From Lysinibacillus fusiformis (GTDB lineage: Bacteria > Bacillota > Bacilli > Bacillales_A > Planococcaceae), in NCBI RefSeq assembly GCF_007362955.1, contig NZ_CP041696.1, positions 2,170,001 to 2,234,000 on the forward strand: a DNA stretch of 64,000 nt, written 5' to 3'. The translations under genes and the position numbers were made by a program. How positions within the stretch are numbered: position 1 is the stretch's first letter; each line of letters opens with the position of its first letter. Below the pieces are notes generated by a model. The model saw only the letters and a list, made by a program, of their open reading frames with translations. It was not told the DNA's origin and made no database searches. This document shows positions 8,579 to 16,668 of this stretch, one piece after another.

Positions 8579-9517
8579 ATGAAAAAACATACAGCGGGTA
8601 TTCACCATATCACAGCTATTGTAGGGCATCCACAAGGAAATATCGATTTTTATGCTGGAGTACTAGGTTTACGTTTAGTAAAACAAACGGTAAACTTTGA
8701 TGATCCAGGTACCTATCATCTTTACTTTGGTAACAAAGGTGGTAAACCCGGTACAATCATTACGTTCTTCCCATGGACAAATGCTTATCAAGGACGAATT
8801 GGTGATGGTCAAGTTGGTGTAACTACTTATGTTGTACCAGAAGGAACGCTACCATTTTGGGTTAATCGTCTTGCGAAATTTGCTATTCCATTCGAAAAAG
8901 CAGAACGTTTTAATGAACAAGTGATACAGCTGGATGATCCACACGGACTTCATATTGAAATCGTTGCACGTGCGGAAGGTGAATTGAATGAATGGACTTT
9001 TGGTGAAGTAACACCTGCTGTTGCGATTAAAGGATTTGGTGGTGCAACACTTTATTCAAGTCACCCTGAAGAAACGGCAAAGGTACTAACAGATGTTATG
9101 GGGTTTGAAAAAGTTGCGACAGAAGGCGAGTATACACGCTATAAATCCGGTGCTGATATAGGGAATATCGTGGATTTAAAAGTTGTTTCTGGCCAACGCG
9201 GTCAGATGGGTGTAGGGACAGTACATCATATTGCGTGGAGAGCACAAGATAATGCGGATCACTTAGATTGGCAAAAGCATGTAATGAATCATGGGCAACA
9301 TGTAACAGAAGTAAAAGACCGTAATTACTTTAATGCTATTTATTTCCGTGAACCAGGGGAAATTCTATTTGAAATTGCGACAGACCCACCAGGATTCGCA
9401 CACGATGAAACACCTGAGACAATGGGTAGTCAATTAATGTTACCTTCTCAGTATGAAGAGCATCGAGAACAATTAGAAAGAACATTAATTCCAATCAAAG
9501 TTCGCTCAGTTGATTAA
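8579..9517 (+). CDS. Ring-cleaving dioxygenase / glyoxalase-superfamily protein, MhqO/MhqA-like
   Basis: 312 residues, the length of B. subtilis MhqO. Two vicinal-oxygen-chelate halves are visible: TAGIHHITAIVG with FYAGVLGLRLVKQTVNFDDP in the first, and VHHIAWRAQDNADH with YFREPGEILFEIATDPPGF in the second. His residues in HHI/HHIAW and the final Glu (ILFEIA) are the expected metal ligands. ATG 8579 is chosen because AAGGGG lies upstream and the protein starts MKKHTAGIHHITA. Likely extradiol cleavage or detoxification of hydroquinones. Second gene of the operon. Confidence 0.85.
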   Translation: MKKHTAGIHHITAIVGHPQGNIDFYAGVLGLRLVKQTVNFDDPGTYHLYFGNKGGKPGTIITFFPWTNAYQGRIGDGQVGVTTYVVPEGTLPFWVNRLAKFAIPFEKAERFNEQVIQLDDPHGLHIEIVARAEGELNEWTFGEVTPAVAIKGFGGATLYSSHPEETAKVLTDVMGFEKVATEGEYTRYKSGADIGNIVDLKVVSGQRGQMGVGTVHHIAWRAQDNADHLDWQKHVMNHGQHVTEVKDRNYFNAIYFREPGEILFEIATDPPGFAHDETPETMGSQLMLPSQYEEHREQLERTLIPIKVRSVD

Positions 9518-9534
9518 CAGGGAGGATGAAAGTT

Positions 9535-10143
9535 TTGATATCAATTGATCCTAAGAAAAATACAGAGCGTGAAAACTATAAATTATTAATTGGTAGTATT
9601 GTTCCGCGGCCTATTGCTTTTGTAACAACGAAGTCAGAGCAAGGGGTTATCAATGGTGCACCTTTCAGTTATTTTAATATTGTGTCGTCGAATCCACCAA
9701 TGATTTCTCTAGCCATTCAAAGACCAAATGGACGCTTAAAAGATACAGCTCGACATATCCATCATCAACAACAATTTGTTGTGCATATCGTAGATGAGGA
9801 TAATGTAAAGCAGGTGAATGAAACTGCGGCATCCTTACCTGTAACTGAGAGCGAAATTGACAGGGCACAATTTACCCTTATTGACAGTCAGCATATTAAG
9901 GTACCAGGTATTCAAGAAGCAAAGGTCCGTATGGAGTGTCGTTTAGTACAAACGATTCCTTTGATGCATGGTGAGGAACAGACTGGTGATTTGTTTATTG
10001 GAGAAGTAGTTCAATTTCATATTGATGAGGCTATCTATCAAGAAGGACGCATTGATCCGAGGAAGCTACAAGCGGTTAGTAGACTAGCGGGTTCAAATTA
10101 CGCAAAAATTGGCGATATTTTCGAGTTAGAGCGACCACAATAA
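9535..10143 (+). CDS. Flavin reductase-like domain protein (FMN-binding split barrel)
   Basis: About 202 residues. The signature IGSIVPRPIAFVTTKSEQGVINGAPFSYFN is the FMN-binding core of the DIM6/NTAB flavin reductase-like family, and ISLAIQRPNGRLKDTARH is also conserved. A TTG start at 9535 is preferred: the GGGAGG site lies 9 nt upstream and the protein then begins ISIDPKKN, as relatives do. The ATG at 9526 directly abuts the ribosome site. Last gene of the MhqR-type operon; probably supplies or uses reduced flavin. Confidence 0.8.
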   Translation: MISIDPKKNTERENYKLLIGSIVPRPIAFVTTKSEQGVINGAPFSYFNIVSSNPPMISLAIQRPNGRLKDTARHIHHQQQFVVHIVDEDNVKQVNETAASLPVTESEIDRAQFTLIDSQHIKVPGIQEAKVRMECRLVQTIPLMHGEEQTGDLFIGEVVQFHIDEAIYQEGRIDPRKLQAVSRLAGSNYAKIGDIFELERPQ

Positions 10144-10197
10144 TACCATATCAATGTGGCCATTCTAAAGGATATTTTTAACAATGTTATAAAAAAG

Positions 10198-10238
10198 AAA
10201 AAGCGGAAATGTTGATTGAACAGCATTCCCGCTTTTTT
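10198..10238 (+). terminator. Bidirectional intrinsic terminator
   Basis: AAAAAGCGGAAATG pairs with CATTCCCGCTTTTTT between two convergent genes. T- and A-runs on either side allow use in both directions. Confidence 0.8.
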
Positions 10239-10242
10239 ATTG

Positions 10243-11175
10243 TTATAAAATTTTATCTATATTCACTAAGTCTTCGCTTGTTAAAAGGACATCAGTTGCC
10301 TCTACATTGGCAGCCACTTGGTTCTTATGTTTTCCTCCTGGAATAACAGCGTCAATACCCTCTTGTGCTAATAACCAAGCAAGTGCTAAATTTGGTAATG
10401 TTGTTTGGTGTTTCTGTGCAATACCCTTCAATGCCTCTACTTTTGCTAATGTTTGTTCAAAAAGTTCACCGTGGAATAACGGATTTGATACTCGCCAGTC
10501 GCCTGCATCTAATCTAAAGTCTTTTTTATATTTACCACCAAGTAGTCCATATGCAAGCGGACCGTATGGAATAAATGAAATATCATGTTGAATACAGTAA
10601 GGCAATAGATCTTGCTCGGCTGAACGGTTTAACATATTGTAAGGAGATTGTAAAACTGAAATATCATGATGTACATTGGCTTCTTTTAGTTGATCTAATG
10701 TCACATTTGAAATACCTATTGCTCGAATTTTTCCTTCTTCTTTTAGACGAGATAATTCACCGATTGACTCAGCTAACGGTGTATCGTTATCTGGAAAGTG
10801 TAAGTAATAAAGATCTACATAATCCATTTGAAGTCGCTGCAAGCTATTTTCGAGTGCATGGCGTAAATATTGTGGATTATTATCTACTGTGACAGAACCA
10901 TCGTCAAACCAATGTTTAGCGCCCTTTGTCGCTAAAACAAAATCGTCTCTACGATAATTTTTCAGTACTTCCCCGACAATTTCCTCGGAACGCCCTTTAC
11001 CATATATGTCTGCTGTATCAATAAAAGTTATCCCTAAGTCAAGTGCAGTGGAGACTAGTTCCTTACCATCTTGTTCATTTAAGTTTTCAAATAAGTTATG
11101 GCCACCTACAGCATTTGTACCAAGACCAATTTCTGAAATATTGATCGTTGTTTTCTTTAACGTATGAAATTTCAT
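10243..11175 (-). CDS. Aldo/keto reductase
   Basis: 310 residues forming a TIM-barrel NADPH-dependent oxidoreductase. Marks include IGLGTNAVGG, the catalytic Asp/Tyr region FIDTADIYGKGRSEEIVG, Lys in VLATKGAKHWF, the DYVDLYYLHFPD strand, and the cofactor motif GGKHKNQV. GAGGAGG lies upstream of ATG 11175. Related to the IolS/YhdN (AKR11-type) group; the substrate is unknown. It is monocistronic. Confidence 0.9.
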   Translation of the reverse strand: MKFHTLKKTTINISEIGLGTNAVGGHNLFENLNEQDGKELVSTALDLGITFIDTADIYGKGRSEEIVGEVLKNYRRDDFVLATKGAKHWFDDGSVTVDNNPQYLRHALENSLQRLQMDYVDLYYLHFPDNDTPLAESIGELSRLKEEGKIRAIGISNVTLDQLKEANVHHDISVLQSPYNMLNRSAEQDLLPYCIQHDISFIPYGPLAYGLLGGKYKKDFRLDAGDWRVSNPLFHGELFEQTLAKVEALKGIAQKHQTTLPNLALAWLLAQEGIDAVIPGGKHKNQVAANVEATDVLLTSEDLVNIDKIL

Positions 11176-11306
11176 CGTCCTACCTCCTCGTATTTTCTAT
11201 AATCAGCATAGAGCAATAAAATATTTTTACCAACACACCTACATGTTGTTTCGAATATAGAAACAAAAGCATTTTAATTGTAAAAAGAGGGGGGATTGTA
11301 AATGAA

Positions 11307-12059
11307 TTAGGTTAACAGATAATTAATTTCTACTGTCAGTTGTTGACTTGTCTCCACTAATTTTTTTACATACGAACGAATGGCGTTTTTTTTAATTTGT
11401 TCGGTTGAACCATGGAAAGCAATTGCTCCGATTACTTCTTTATTAAGATAAATCGGAACTGCAATGCAGCATCTACCTAGATTTGTTTCCTCATTATCAA
11501 CGGCATAACCTTGTGCTTTAATGACCTGTAAATGAGGAATCAATAGACCATAATCATAAAAAGTTTCCGTTGTATATGTATGTAGCTCCATACTACTTAA
11601 CATTTTTTGTTGTTTTTCAGGTGATAAATGAGCTAAAACTACTTTTCCGAGTGCACTGGAATGCATAGGTGTTCGAGAATCGAGGGCATGAAAAGTAGGT
11701 TGTTCAAAAGGCTCCCTAATTACATTTTTTATGACCATCTCACAATCTTCTAAAATACCAATATAAGTAGTTATTTGTTCTTGCCTTGCTAATTGATAGG
11801 GGGCTACGAGAAAAGTCCATTGAATATCATTATGCCAATAAAAATGCTCATTTCTAAAAATATGAGGATTTAAGTGATAATGCTTATTATATTTAATGAC
11901 ATAATTCATTTTTTTCAGTGTATAAAGCATACGAAAAACAGAAGTCTTATTCATTGATAATTCTTCCATAATTTCAGTTAATGTAAGCGCATGTTTTTCA
12001 CGTAGTAAATCCAAAATTAAAAGGCCCTTTTTTAATGTTGACACTTCATAAGACTCCAT
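11307..12059 (-). CDS. IclR family transcriptional regulator
   Basis: 250 residues. An N-terminal winged helix-turn-helix (STLKKGLLILDLLREKHALTLTEIMEELSMNKTSVFRMLYTL) is followed by an effector-binding domain with MHSSALGKVVLAHLSPE and NEETNLGRCCIAVPIY, both classic IclR marks. The upstream neighbour on the same strand is a broken RidA gene, so the pair may once have controlled an amino acid or enamine-related pathway. No operator identified. Confidence 0.9.
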   Translation of the reverse strand: MESYEVSTLKKGLLILDLLREKHALTLTEIMEELSMNKTSVFRMLYTLKKMNYVIKYNKHYHLNPHIFRNEHFYWHNDIQWTFLVAPYQLARQEQITTYIGILEDCEMVIKNVIREPFEQPTFHALDSRTPMHSSALGKVVLAHLSPEKQQKMLSSMELHTYTTETFYDYGLLIPHLQVIKAQGYAVDNEETNLGRCCIAVPIYLNKEVIGAIAFHGSTEQIKKNAIRSYVKKLVETSQQLTVEINYLLT

Positions 12060-12224
12060 TATGTCCTCTCCTTACTTTGAATTGGCTGTTTTAATCGTAA
12101 CGAAAACTCATCGTATTCTTTCATGTTAAAGCTATAAAAAAGTTCCCAACTGGATAGGCTGGTTAATAACACGAAAAAAAGTCGTTAATGTCCCTAATCC
12201 TTCAAGCATATATTGCCTATACCG

Positions 12225-12616
12225 TTATTCGATTTCTTTACATGCCCACGCATCGATTTCAACTTTGAAGGTTGGTGCAGCTAATGCGACAACATAAATC
12301 ATTGTCGTACACGGTAGGTGATTACCGAGAAAATCCTTTATGATCTGTCTTCTCCGATTAGCGTCATTTTCTCCGACAAAATAAAAAACTAGTTTGGTCA
12401 AATCGTGAATCCTCATGTTAGCCGATGTAAGATTTTGTAGGATATTGCCTAATGCTATCTGCATTTGTTCTAAAGAATCTTCAGGTACAGTACCATCTAC
12501 GCTCATACCAATTGTCCAGATAATGTTAGCCATCTATTTGCTCCGGTTACTTCAATTTGGTGGACATAAGGTGCTACTGGTGGGTGAATTTCCTTTGGAT
12601 TTCTTGAGATTTTCAT
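12225..12616 (-). pseudogene. RidA (YjgF/UK114) family protein, frameshifted
   Basis: From ATG 12616 (GGATGA ribosome site) the frame reads MKISRNPKEIHPPVAPYVHQ, then NRWLTLSGQ, and then stops within four codons. The next frame carries on with IGMSVDGTVPEDSLEQMQIALGNIL and the RidA C-terminus to 12225. One base missing at about 12512 explains this; repaired length is 130 residues, normal for RidA. The usual conserved Arg of RidA is not obvious in the C-terminal half. Either a true frameshift or a read error. An intact paralogue lies at 14357. Confidence 0.8.
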
Positions 12617-12966
12617 ATAATCATCCTTTACTGATTAAACTGTTTTATAAAAATATTATACTTATTCAAAGATATACAATTCCATTATGATTAATTCTTT
12701 GTCAAACAGAGTTTTTATCTATATAGTTAAAATAAGGTCTGTTTTTACTTATTCTTTTGGATTATGTGAATATTCTTCTAATTATGGATTTTTAAGCTGT
12801 TATGCTCAAATGTTTATTAAATTTGAAAATATATAACATAAAAAATGTTTGTTTAGCTATCAAAATATATTTTCTACTTGCTTATCTATAGGTTAATGTA
12901 TCTCAAGATAAATGAACAAATCTAACCGTAAAGGCAGAAAAGCCGTTTTTTGAAGGGTGTGAATGC
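12617..12966 (+). other. Intergenic region upstream of the AI-2E-type transporter
   Basis: About 350 bp, very AT-rich, with divergent flanking genes. I see no convincing ORF, repeat or RNA. It must hold both promoters, but none could be assigned with confidence. Confidence 0.5.
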
Positions 12967-14028
12967 ATGGTTGATTTTTTTCGAAGTAATGGATTTAAAC
13001 GTTTTATTATTCTAATAGGGGTCGCAGTTGCACTATATCTGATGTGGAGTATGATCAATCTTATTCTGCTTACATTCATTATCACCTATCTGATGAATGA
13101 ACTCTCTACTGGTGTGACTAAAAGGCTTAGACGAATCGCACCGATAAATGAGAAAGCTGTGATTGTTACACTTTACCTTCTACTTGTAGCGGGTATTGTT
13201 GCTGTTATCTATAAGTATTTACCAGTCGTAAGTCAGCAAATTACACAATTGTTTAATCTTATTGCAGCATTTAACCTCAATCCGAATGATAATGAGATTG
13301 CGAGGTATTTGGCTCCAACTTTCGAGAAGATTGAGCTAGGTAAATATTTGGAGCAAGGTGTGGACCTCACGCTTACAAATCTCACGAATATTGGTAAAGT
13401 AATCATGCATGTGTTCATCGCACTGATTTTAAGCTTGTTTATTCTACTTGAGAAAAAGCGAATTACGGAGTTTACAGCGAAATTCAAGGATAGCAAGATT
13501 GGTCCACTTTACGATGAACTAACGTATTTCTGCAAAATATTCGTTCGTTCGTTCGGTAAGGTCATCGAAGCACAATTTGTTATTGCAGCTGTGAACTGTG
13601 TTGTATCTGTTATTGCGTTGTACTTCATGGGCTTCCCACATTTGATTGCATTAGGAATCATGCTCTTCATACTTGGATTGATTCCTGTCGCAGGCGTTAT
13701 CATTTCATTGATTCCGCTCAGTATTATTGCCTATAGTATTGGTGGATTGATGCATATTGTCTATATTCTCATTATTGTGGTAGTGCTACATGCGCTTGAG
13801 GCGTATTTCTTAAATCCGAAACTAATGTCGGCAAAGACGAATCTTCCAATTTTCTATACATTTATCGTAATCCTTTTCTCAGAACATTTCCTAGGTGTAT
13901 GGGGACTAATCATCGGGATTCCGCTGTTCATGTTCCTGCTCGATATTCTTGGTGTTACATCTGTACCAGAGGAAGAATTACAGAAAAAAATTGCGGTACC
14001 AGATAATAAGGATAAGCAAATTGAATAA
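12967..14028 (+). CDS. AI-2E family transporter (PerM/YdbI-like)
   Basis: 353 residues with about eight membrane helices: a pair near residues 15-45, one at about 60-80, an extracellular linker, then a cluster from about 145 onward. The conserved family stretch LGIMLFILGLIPVAGVIISLIPLSIIA and the late VLHALEAYFLNPKLMS are visible. Members export small molecules, or ions by Na+/H+ exchange in some halophiles; the substrate is not predictable here. Start ATG 12967 with GAAGGGTG. A terminator follows immediately. Confidence 0.88.
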   Translation: MVDFFRSNGFKRFIILIGVAVALYLMWSMINLILLTFIITYLMNELSTGVTKRLRRIAPINEKAVIVTLYLLLVAGIVAVIYKYLPVVSQQITQLFNLIAAFNLNPNDNEIARYLAPTFEKIELGKYLEQGVDLTLTNLTNIGKVIMHVFIALILSLFILLEKKRITEFTAKFKDSKIGPLYDELTYFCKIFVRSFGKVIEAQFVIAAVNCVVSVIALYFMGFPHLIALGIMLFILGLIPVAGVIISLIPLSIIAYSIGGLMHIVYILIIVVVLHALEAYFLNPKLMSAKTNLPIFYTFIVILFSEHFLGVWGLIIGIPLFMFLLDILGVTSVPEEELQKKIAVPDNKDKQIE

Positions 14029-14042
14029 TCTTATCAACCCAA

Positions 14043-14085
14043 AAAATGGAAGCTATGCTCTTATGCATATGCTTCCATTTTAATT
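14043..14085 (+). terminator. Intrinsic terminator after the AI-2E-type transporter
   Basis: AAAATGGAAGC pairs with GCTTCCATTTT and is followed by a short U-rich tail. Confidence 0.75.
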
Positions 14086-14209
14086 TGCTTAAAATGGTTT
14101 GTATGAAATGACGTAAATGATAGAATATAATGTAAACATTGAGAATTCAATGTATAATAGAATAGAAATTACTATCTTGTCCTATTAATAGAAAGGGGTA
14201 TTCAATTCA

Positions 14210-14275
14210 TGAAGAAAAAATCTTTGAAGCTTTTATCGTTTGGATATGGGTACTCTACTGCTGTTTTTTTCTAGA
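14210..14275 (+). other. 21-codon ORF with strong ribosome site, possible relic
   Basis: ATG 14210 follows GAAAGGGG and reads MKKKSLKLLSFGYGYSTAVFF before TAG. Beyond the stop, ATCATTTTT (14276-14284) and AAAAATGAT (14303-14311) form an inverted repeat. It could be a leader for the RidA gene at 14357, or the head of a decayed gene. I do not recognise it. Confidence 0.25.
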
Positions 14276-14356
14276 ATCATTTTTCAGGGGAGAAGTGCGC
14301 CCAAAAATGATAAAAAGGAAGTACAGTAGAAACTATTAAAAAGCGAGGTAAACAAT

Positions 14357-14755
14357 ATGAAAAACACTAAAATTATTAGAAAAAACCCAAAGGGAATGCC
14401 TACTCCAGTAGGGAATTACACACATATTACAAAAATCCCTAGAAATTCAGAACTATATGTGACATCGGGTCAAATCGGATTAGATCAAAATGGTCTAATG
14501 CCACAAAATATGAATGATCAAATCACAAATACTTTTAATAATATTAAGGTAGTATTGGACTCTGAAGGTTTAACAGCTGATAACATTATTAAAGTAAACA
14601 TATGGGCAATTGACAAAATTGATTGGGAATACCTATATGCTGAATGGGAAAAGTTATTCGGAAATGATTATCCAGCAATGACGATTGGTTATATTTCTGA
14701 GTTAGGTTTACCAGAAATAAAAATAGAAATAGAAATTTGGGCAGCAAAAGCATAG
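14357..14755 (+). CDS. RidA family protein
   Basis: 132 residues. The chorismate-mutase-like fold is indicated by LYVTSGQIGLDQNGLMPQNMNDQITNTFNNIKVVLDSEGL and the end motif PEIKIEIEIWAAKA. RidA proteins hydrolyse reactive 2-aminoacrylate-type enamines, but the catalytic Arg usually found near residue 105 is not evident here (YPAMTIGY), so this may be a non-deaminase subgroup. Preceded by GCGAGG at ATG 14357 and followed by a terminator. Paralogous to the broken gene at 12225. Confidence 0.85.
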   Translation: MKNTKIIRKNPKGMPTPVGNYTHITKIPRNSELYVTSGQIGLDQNGLMPQNMNDQITNTFNNIKVVLDSEGLTADNIIKVNIWAIDKIDWEYLYAEWEKLFGNDYPAMTIGYISELGLPEIKIEIEIWAAKA

Positions 14756-14774
14756 GTAAGAATGAACTTCATCC

Positions 14775-14815
14775 AATCCATGGGAACATATTGTTTCCAT
14801 GGGTTGTTTTAGTTA
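14775..14815 (+). terminator. Intrinsic terminator after RidA gene
   Basis: AATCCATGGGAACA pairs with TGTTTCCATGGGTT and is followed by GTTTT. Confidence 0.7.
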
Positions 14816-14961
14816 TGAGAGATTAACCAACCTTTTAAATGCTTTCAAGAGATATCTTTATGGAAGAACATTGGTTTATTATGGGAGAAATATGATAAGA
14901 TTTTATAGTCTGTAAATTCATTCGGCAATGTAGGCGAACTTTGTTAAAGGGGGCGGTCATT

Positions 14962-15018
14962 ATGACAAACAATTTTGTTTTTATCAATTTTAAATACTGG
15001 GGGATAACGTCTAATTAA
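14962..15018 (+). CDS. Putative 18-residue leader peptide
   Basis: A very strong AAAGGGGGCGG site precedes ATG 14962. The 18 codons read MTNNFVFINFKYWGITSN and end at TAA, 42 nt before the acetyltransferase start. A hairpin that covers the acetyltransferase ribosome site lies in between. This is the arrangement of translational-attenuation leaders that sense ribosome stalling. The link to stalling is inference. Confidence 0.45.
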   Translation: MTNNFVFINFKYWGITSN

Positions 15019-15032
15019 TAAGGGCATTAGCG

Positions 15033-15056
15033 TTTCCCCGAATTCGGAAGGGGAAA
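15033..15056 (+). promoter_or_regulatory. Hairpin sequestering the acetyltransferase Shine-Dalgarno
   Basis: TTTCCCC (15033-15039) pairs with GGGGAAA (15050-15056). The right arm is the AAGGGG ribosome site of the GTG start at 15061. An alternative palindrome CCGAATTCGG (15038-15047) lies inside it. Confidence 0.55.
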
Positions 15057-15060
15057 ATTT

Positions 15061-15516
15061 GTGAATAACAATAATGTTAAAATTGTAGAATTAAATGCGG
15101 AAAATTGGTATGCATGTTGTGTACTAGAATTATCAAAAGAACAAACAGATTTTATAGAGCCAAATGCGATTTCAATAGCACAGTCAAAATTTGAACCAAC
15201 ATTAAAACCGTATGCAATTTATTTGGAAGAAGACATTGTAGGTTTTTTAATGTTTAATTCTATAAAAGAAGAGCTTGATGGCTACTGGGTGTATAGAATT
15301 ATGCTTGATAAGCATTTCCAAGGTAAAGGTATTGGTAAAGCAGCTACTGAGTTAATGATCTCTGAAGTAGCTAAGTTACCAAATGCGAAAAAAATTGTTG
15401 TTGGTTATCACCCAGAAAATAAGGGTGCCCATCATTTATATGCTAGTTTAGGATTTATTGATAATGGGGATAGATTCGGTAAAGAAATGGCTGTCATCAA
15501 ATATATAAATGCGTAA
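15061..15516 (+). CDS. GNAT acetyltransferase, BltD/spermine-acetyltransferase-like
   Basis: 151 residues. The GNAT core is clear: substrate-side VGFLMFN, acetyl-CoA pyrophosphate loop HFQGKGIGKAATELM (R/Q-x-x-G-x-G/A), and the C-terminal NKGAHHLYASLGF with its conserved Asn and Tyr. Overall length and layout match the B. subtilis spermine/spermidine acetyltransferase BltD group. GTG start with an AAGGGG site 7 nt upstream, which a hairpin can hide. It is preceded by an 18-codon leader, suggesting inducible translation. The actual acceptor (polyamine or drug) is unknown. Confidence 0.82.
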   Translation: MNNNNVKIVELNAENWYACCVLELSKEQTDFIEPNAISIAQSKFEPTLKPYAIYLEEDIVGFLMFNSIKEELDGYWVYRIMLDKHFQGKGIGKAATELMISEVAKLPNAKKIVVGYHPENKGAHHLYASLGFIDNGDRFGKEMAVIKYINA

Positions 15517-15540
15517 AAAGTATCTCAAGAAATAGTTAGG

Positions 15541-15571
15541 AGAAAGGGGCCCTGTTTAGGTCCTTTTTCTA
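15541..15571 (+). terminator. Intrinsic terminator after the acetyltransferase
   Basis: AAAGGGGCC pairs imperfectly with GGTCCTTTTT, with the U-run inside the right arm. Confidence 0.6.
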
Positions 15572-15664
15572 TTGATAAGCATATTGAAATATTCTTATCG
15601 GGGATAAATATGTTATCATCGTAGAAGAACTAGTGTTCCGTAAAATATTAGATGAGGTGATAAT

Positions 15665-16309
15665 ATGTCAAAAATAAAAGTTGAAAAAGCAAAACTCCCT
15701 CATGATTTACCTACTACGAACTTTCAAGAAATATATGATATGGAGGAGCCCTATCTCAATAATTGTCTAATATCAAATTGCACAATTGAAAGAGAAAAAG
15801 TAGAGAAGATAGAATTCTCGCAAGTTATTTTTAAAAATGTGGTTTTTAATGATGTATCATTTAGAAATATTGAGTTAACGGATGTGACTTTTGAAAACTG
15901 TGATTTGTCCAATGTCGATTTTATGGGAGGGATTATACATAGAGTCGAATTTAAAGAATCAAAGATGTTAGGAATTAATCTGTCTGATGCAACTTTAGGA
16001 AATGTACTTTTTGAAAACTGTATTTTGAATCTAAGTTCGTACGGTTATAGTCGTTTAAAACAAGTGCAGTATACTAATTGTTCATTGCGAAATGCGGATT
16101 ACTATGAATGCAATTTTAAAAAAGTAGGATTTCAGCAATGTGATATAAATGAAGTGAATTTTTCAGGAACATCTCTTAAAGGGATTGATATTAGTAGTTC
16201 AACATTCGAAAGACTGAGTGTAAACTTGGAGGATTTAGATGGTTGCGAAGTTTCTTCTGAACAAGCTATCGGATTTGCAACAATGTTGGGCTTAAAAGTA
16301 AAAAAGTAA
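15665..16309 (+). CDS. Pentapeptide-repeat protein (Qnr-like size)
   Basis: 214 residues made largely of A(D/N)LXX-type repeats from about residue 35 to 185, for example VIFKNVVFNDVSFRNIEL and TFENCDLSNVDFMG, with Phe or Leu at the repeat centres. Such repeats fold as a right-handed beta-helix. The length equals that of Qnr-type DNA-mimic proteins that shield DNA gyrase, and Gram-positive chromosomes carry such genes, but most pentapeptide proteins have no known function. The C-terminal tail (LDGCEVSSEQAIGFATMLGLKV) resembles uncharacterised Bacillales members. The ribosome site is GAGGTGATAAT. Confidence 0.8.
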   Translation: MSKIKVEKAKLPHDLPTTNFQEIYDMEEPYLNNCLISNCTIEREKVEKIEFSQVIFKNVVFNDVSFRNIELTDVTFENCDLSNVDFMGGIIHRVEFKESKMLGINLSDATLGNVLFENCILNLSSYGYSRLKQVQYTNCSLRNADYYECNFKKVGFQQCDINEVNFSGTSLKGIDISSSTFERLSVNLEDLDGCEVSSEQAIGFATMLGLKVKK

Positions 16310-16343
16310 GATGTTTATTTTAAGTAAAGTATATTGACGAAAA

Positions 16344-16560
16344 GAGGCTGGGATAAAAGAGAAAAAGTGTTAGATTGACTGCTGTCGATCTAACACTTTT
16401 TTGCTGTAAGCGTTGATGGCCGCTACGGCGGACGCTTTCCGGGGGCGTGGCCTTCGCTACCATCAACTAGTACTCTCTTCTAAATCTTCCTTCGTTTTAG
16501 ATAGCAAAAATTTAATAACGCCTTTGCTCCTCCTCTTTTTTTAAGATTAAATGTCCAGTG
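16344..16560. repeat. Modular intergenic repeat, copy 1
   Basis: It shares long near-identical blocks with 52975-53234: the GAGGCTGGGA start, CGCTACGGCGGACGCTTTCC, GGGGGCGTGGCC, CTTCGCTACCATCAACTAG, and TTTAGATAG-type and TTTAATAACG tracts. This copy has an extra hairpin block at 16362-16403, lacks a ~46-bp internal block present in copy 2, and has lost the right terminal inverted repeat (ends ATGTCCAGTG). Confidence 0.8.
16362..16403 (+). terminator. Strong hairpin terminator inside repeat copy 1
   Basis: AAAAAGTGTTAGAT-GAC pairs with GTC-ATCTAACACTTTTTT, a ~17-bp stem with one mismatch and a U-run. It can end transcription of the pentapeptide gene. Confidence 0.7.
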
Positions 16561-16668
16561 AAATGGTATCTACACTATGTTGCCAAACAACCACTTTTAT
16601 TTCATGCATGATTAACTTTATTAAATTAACATTTAGTTAATAGCTTTTTTTCTTGAAGAGTGCACTCT

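Noticed and set aside
12415-12690. Plus-strand ORF of 91 codons
   Set aside because: It is opposite the broken RidA gene, whose protein reading is clearly meaningful; shadow frame.
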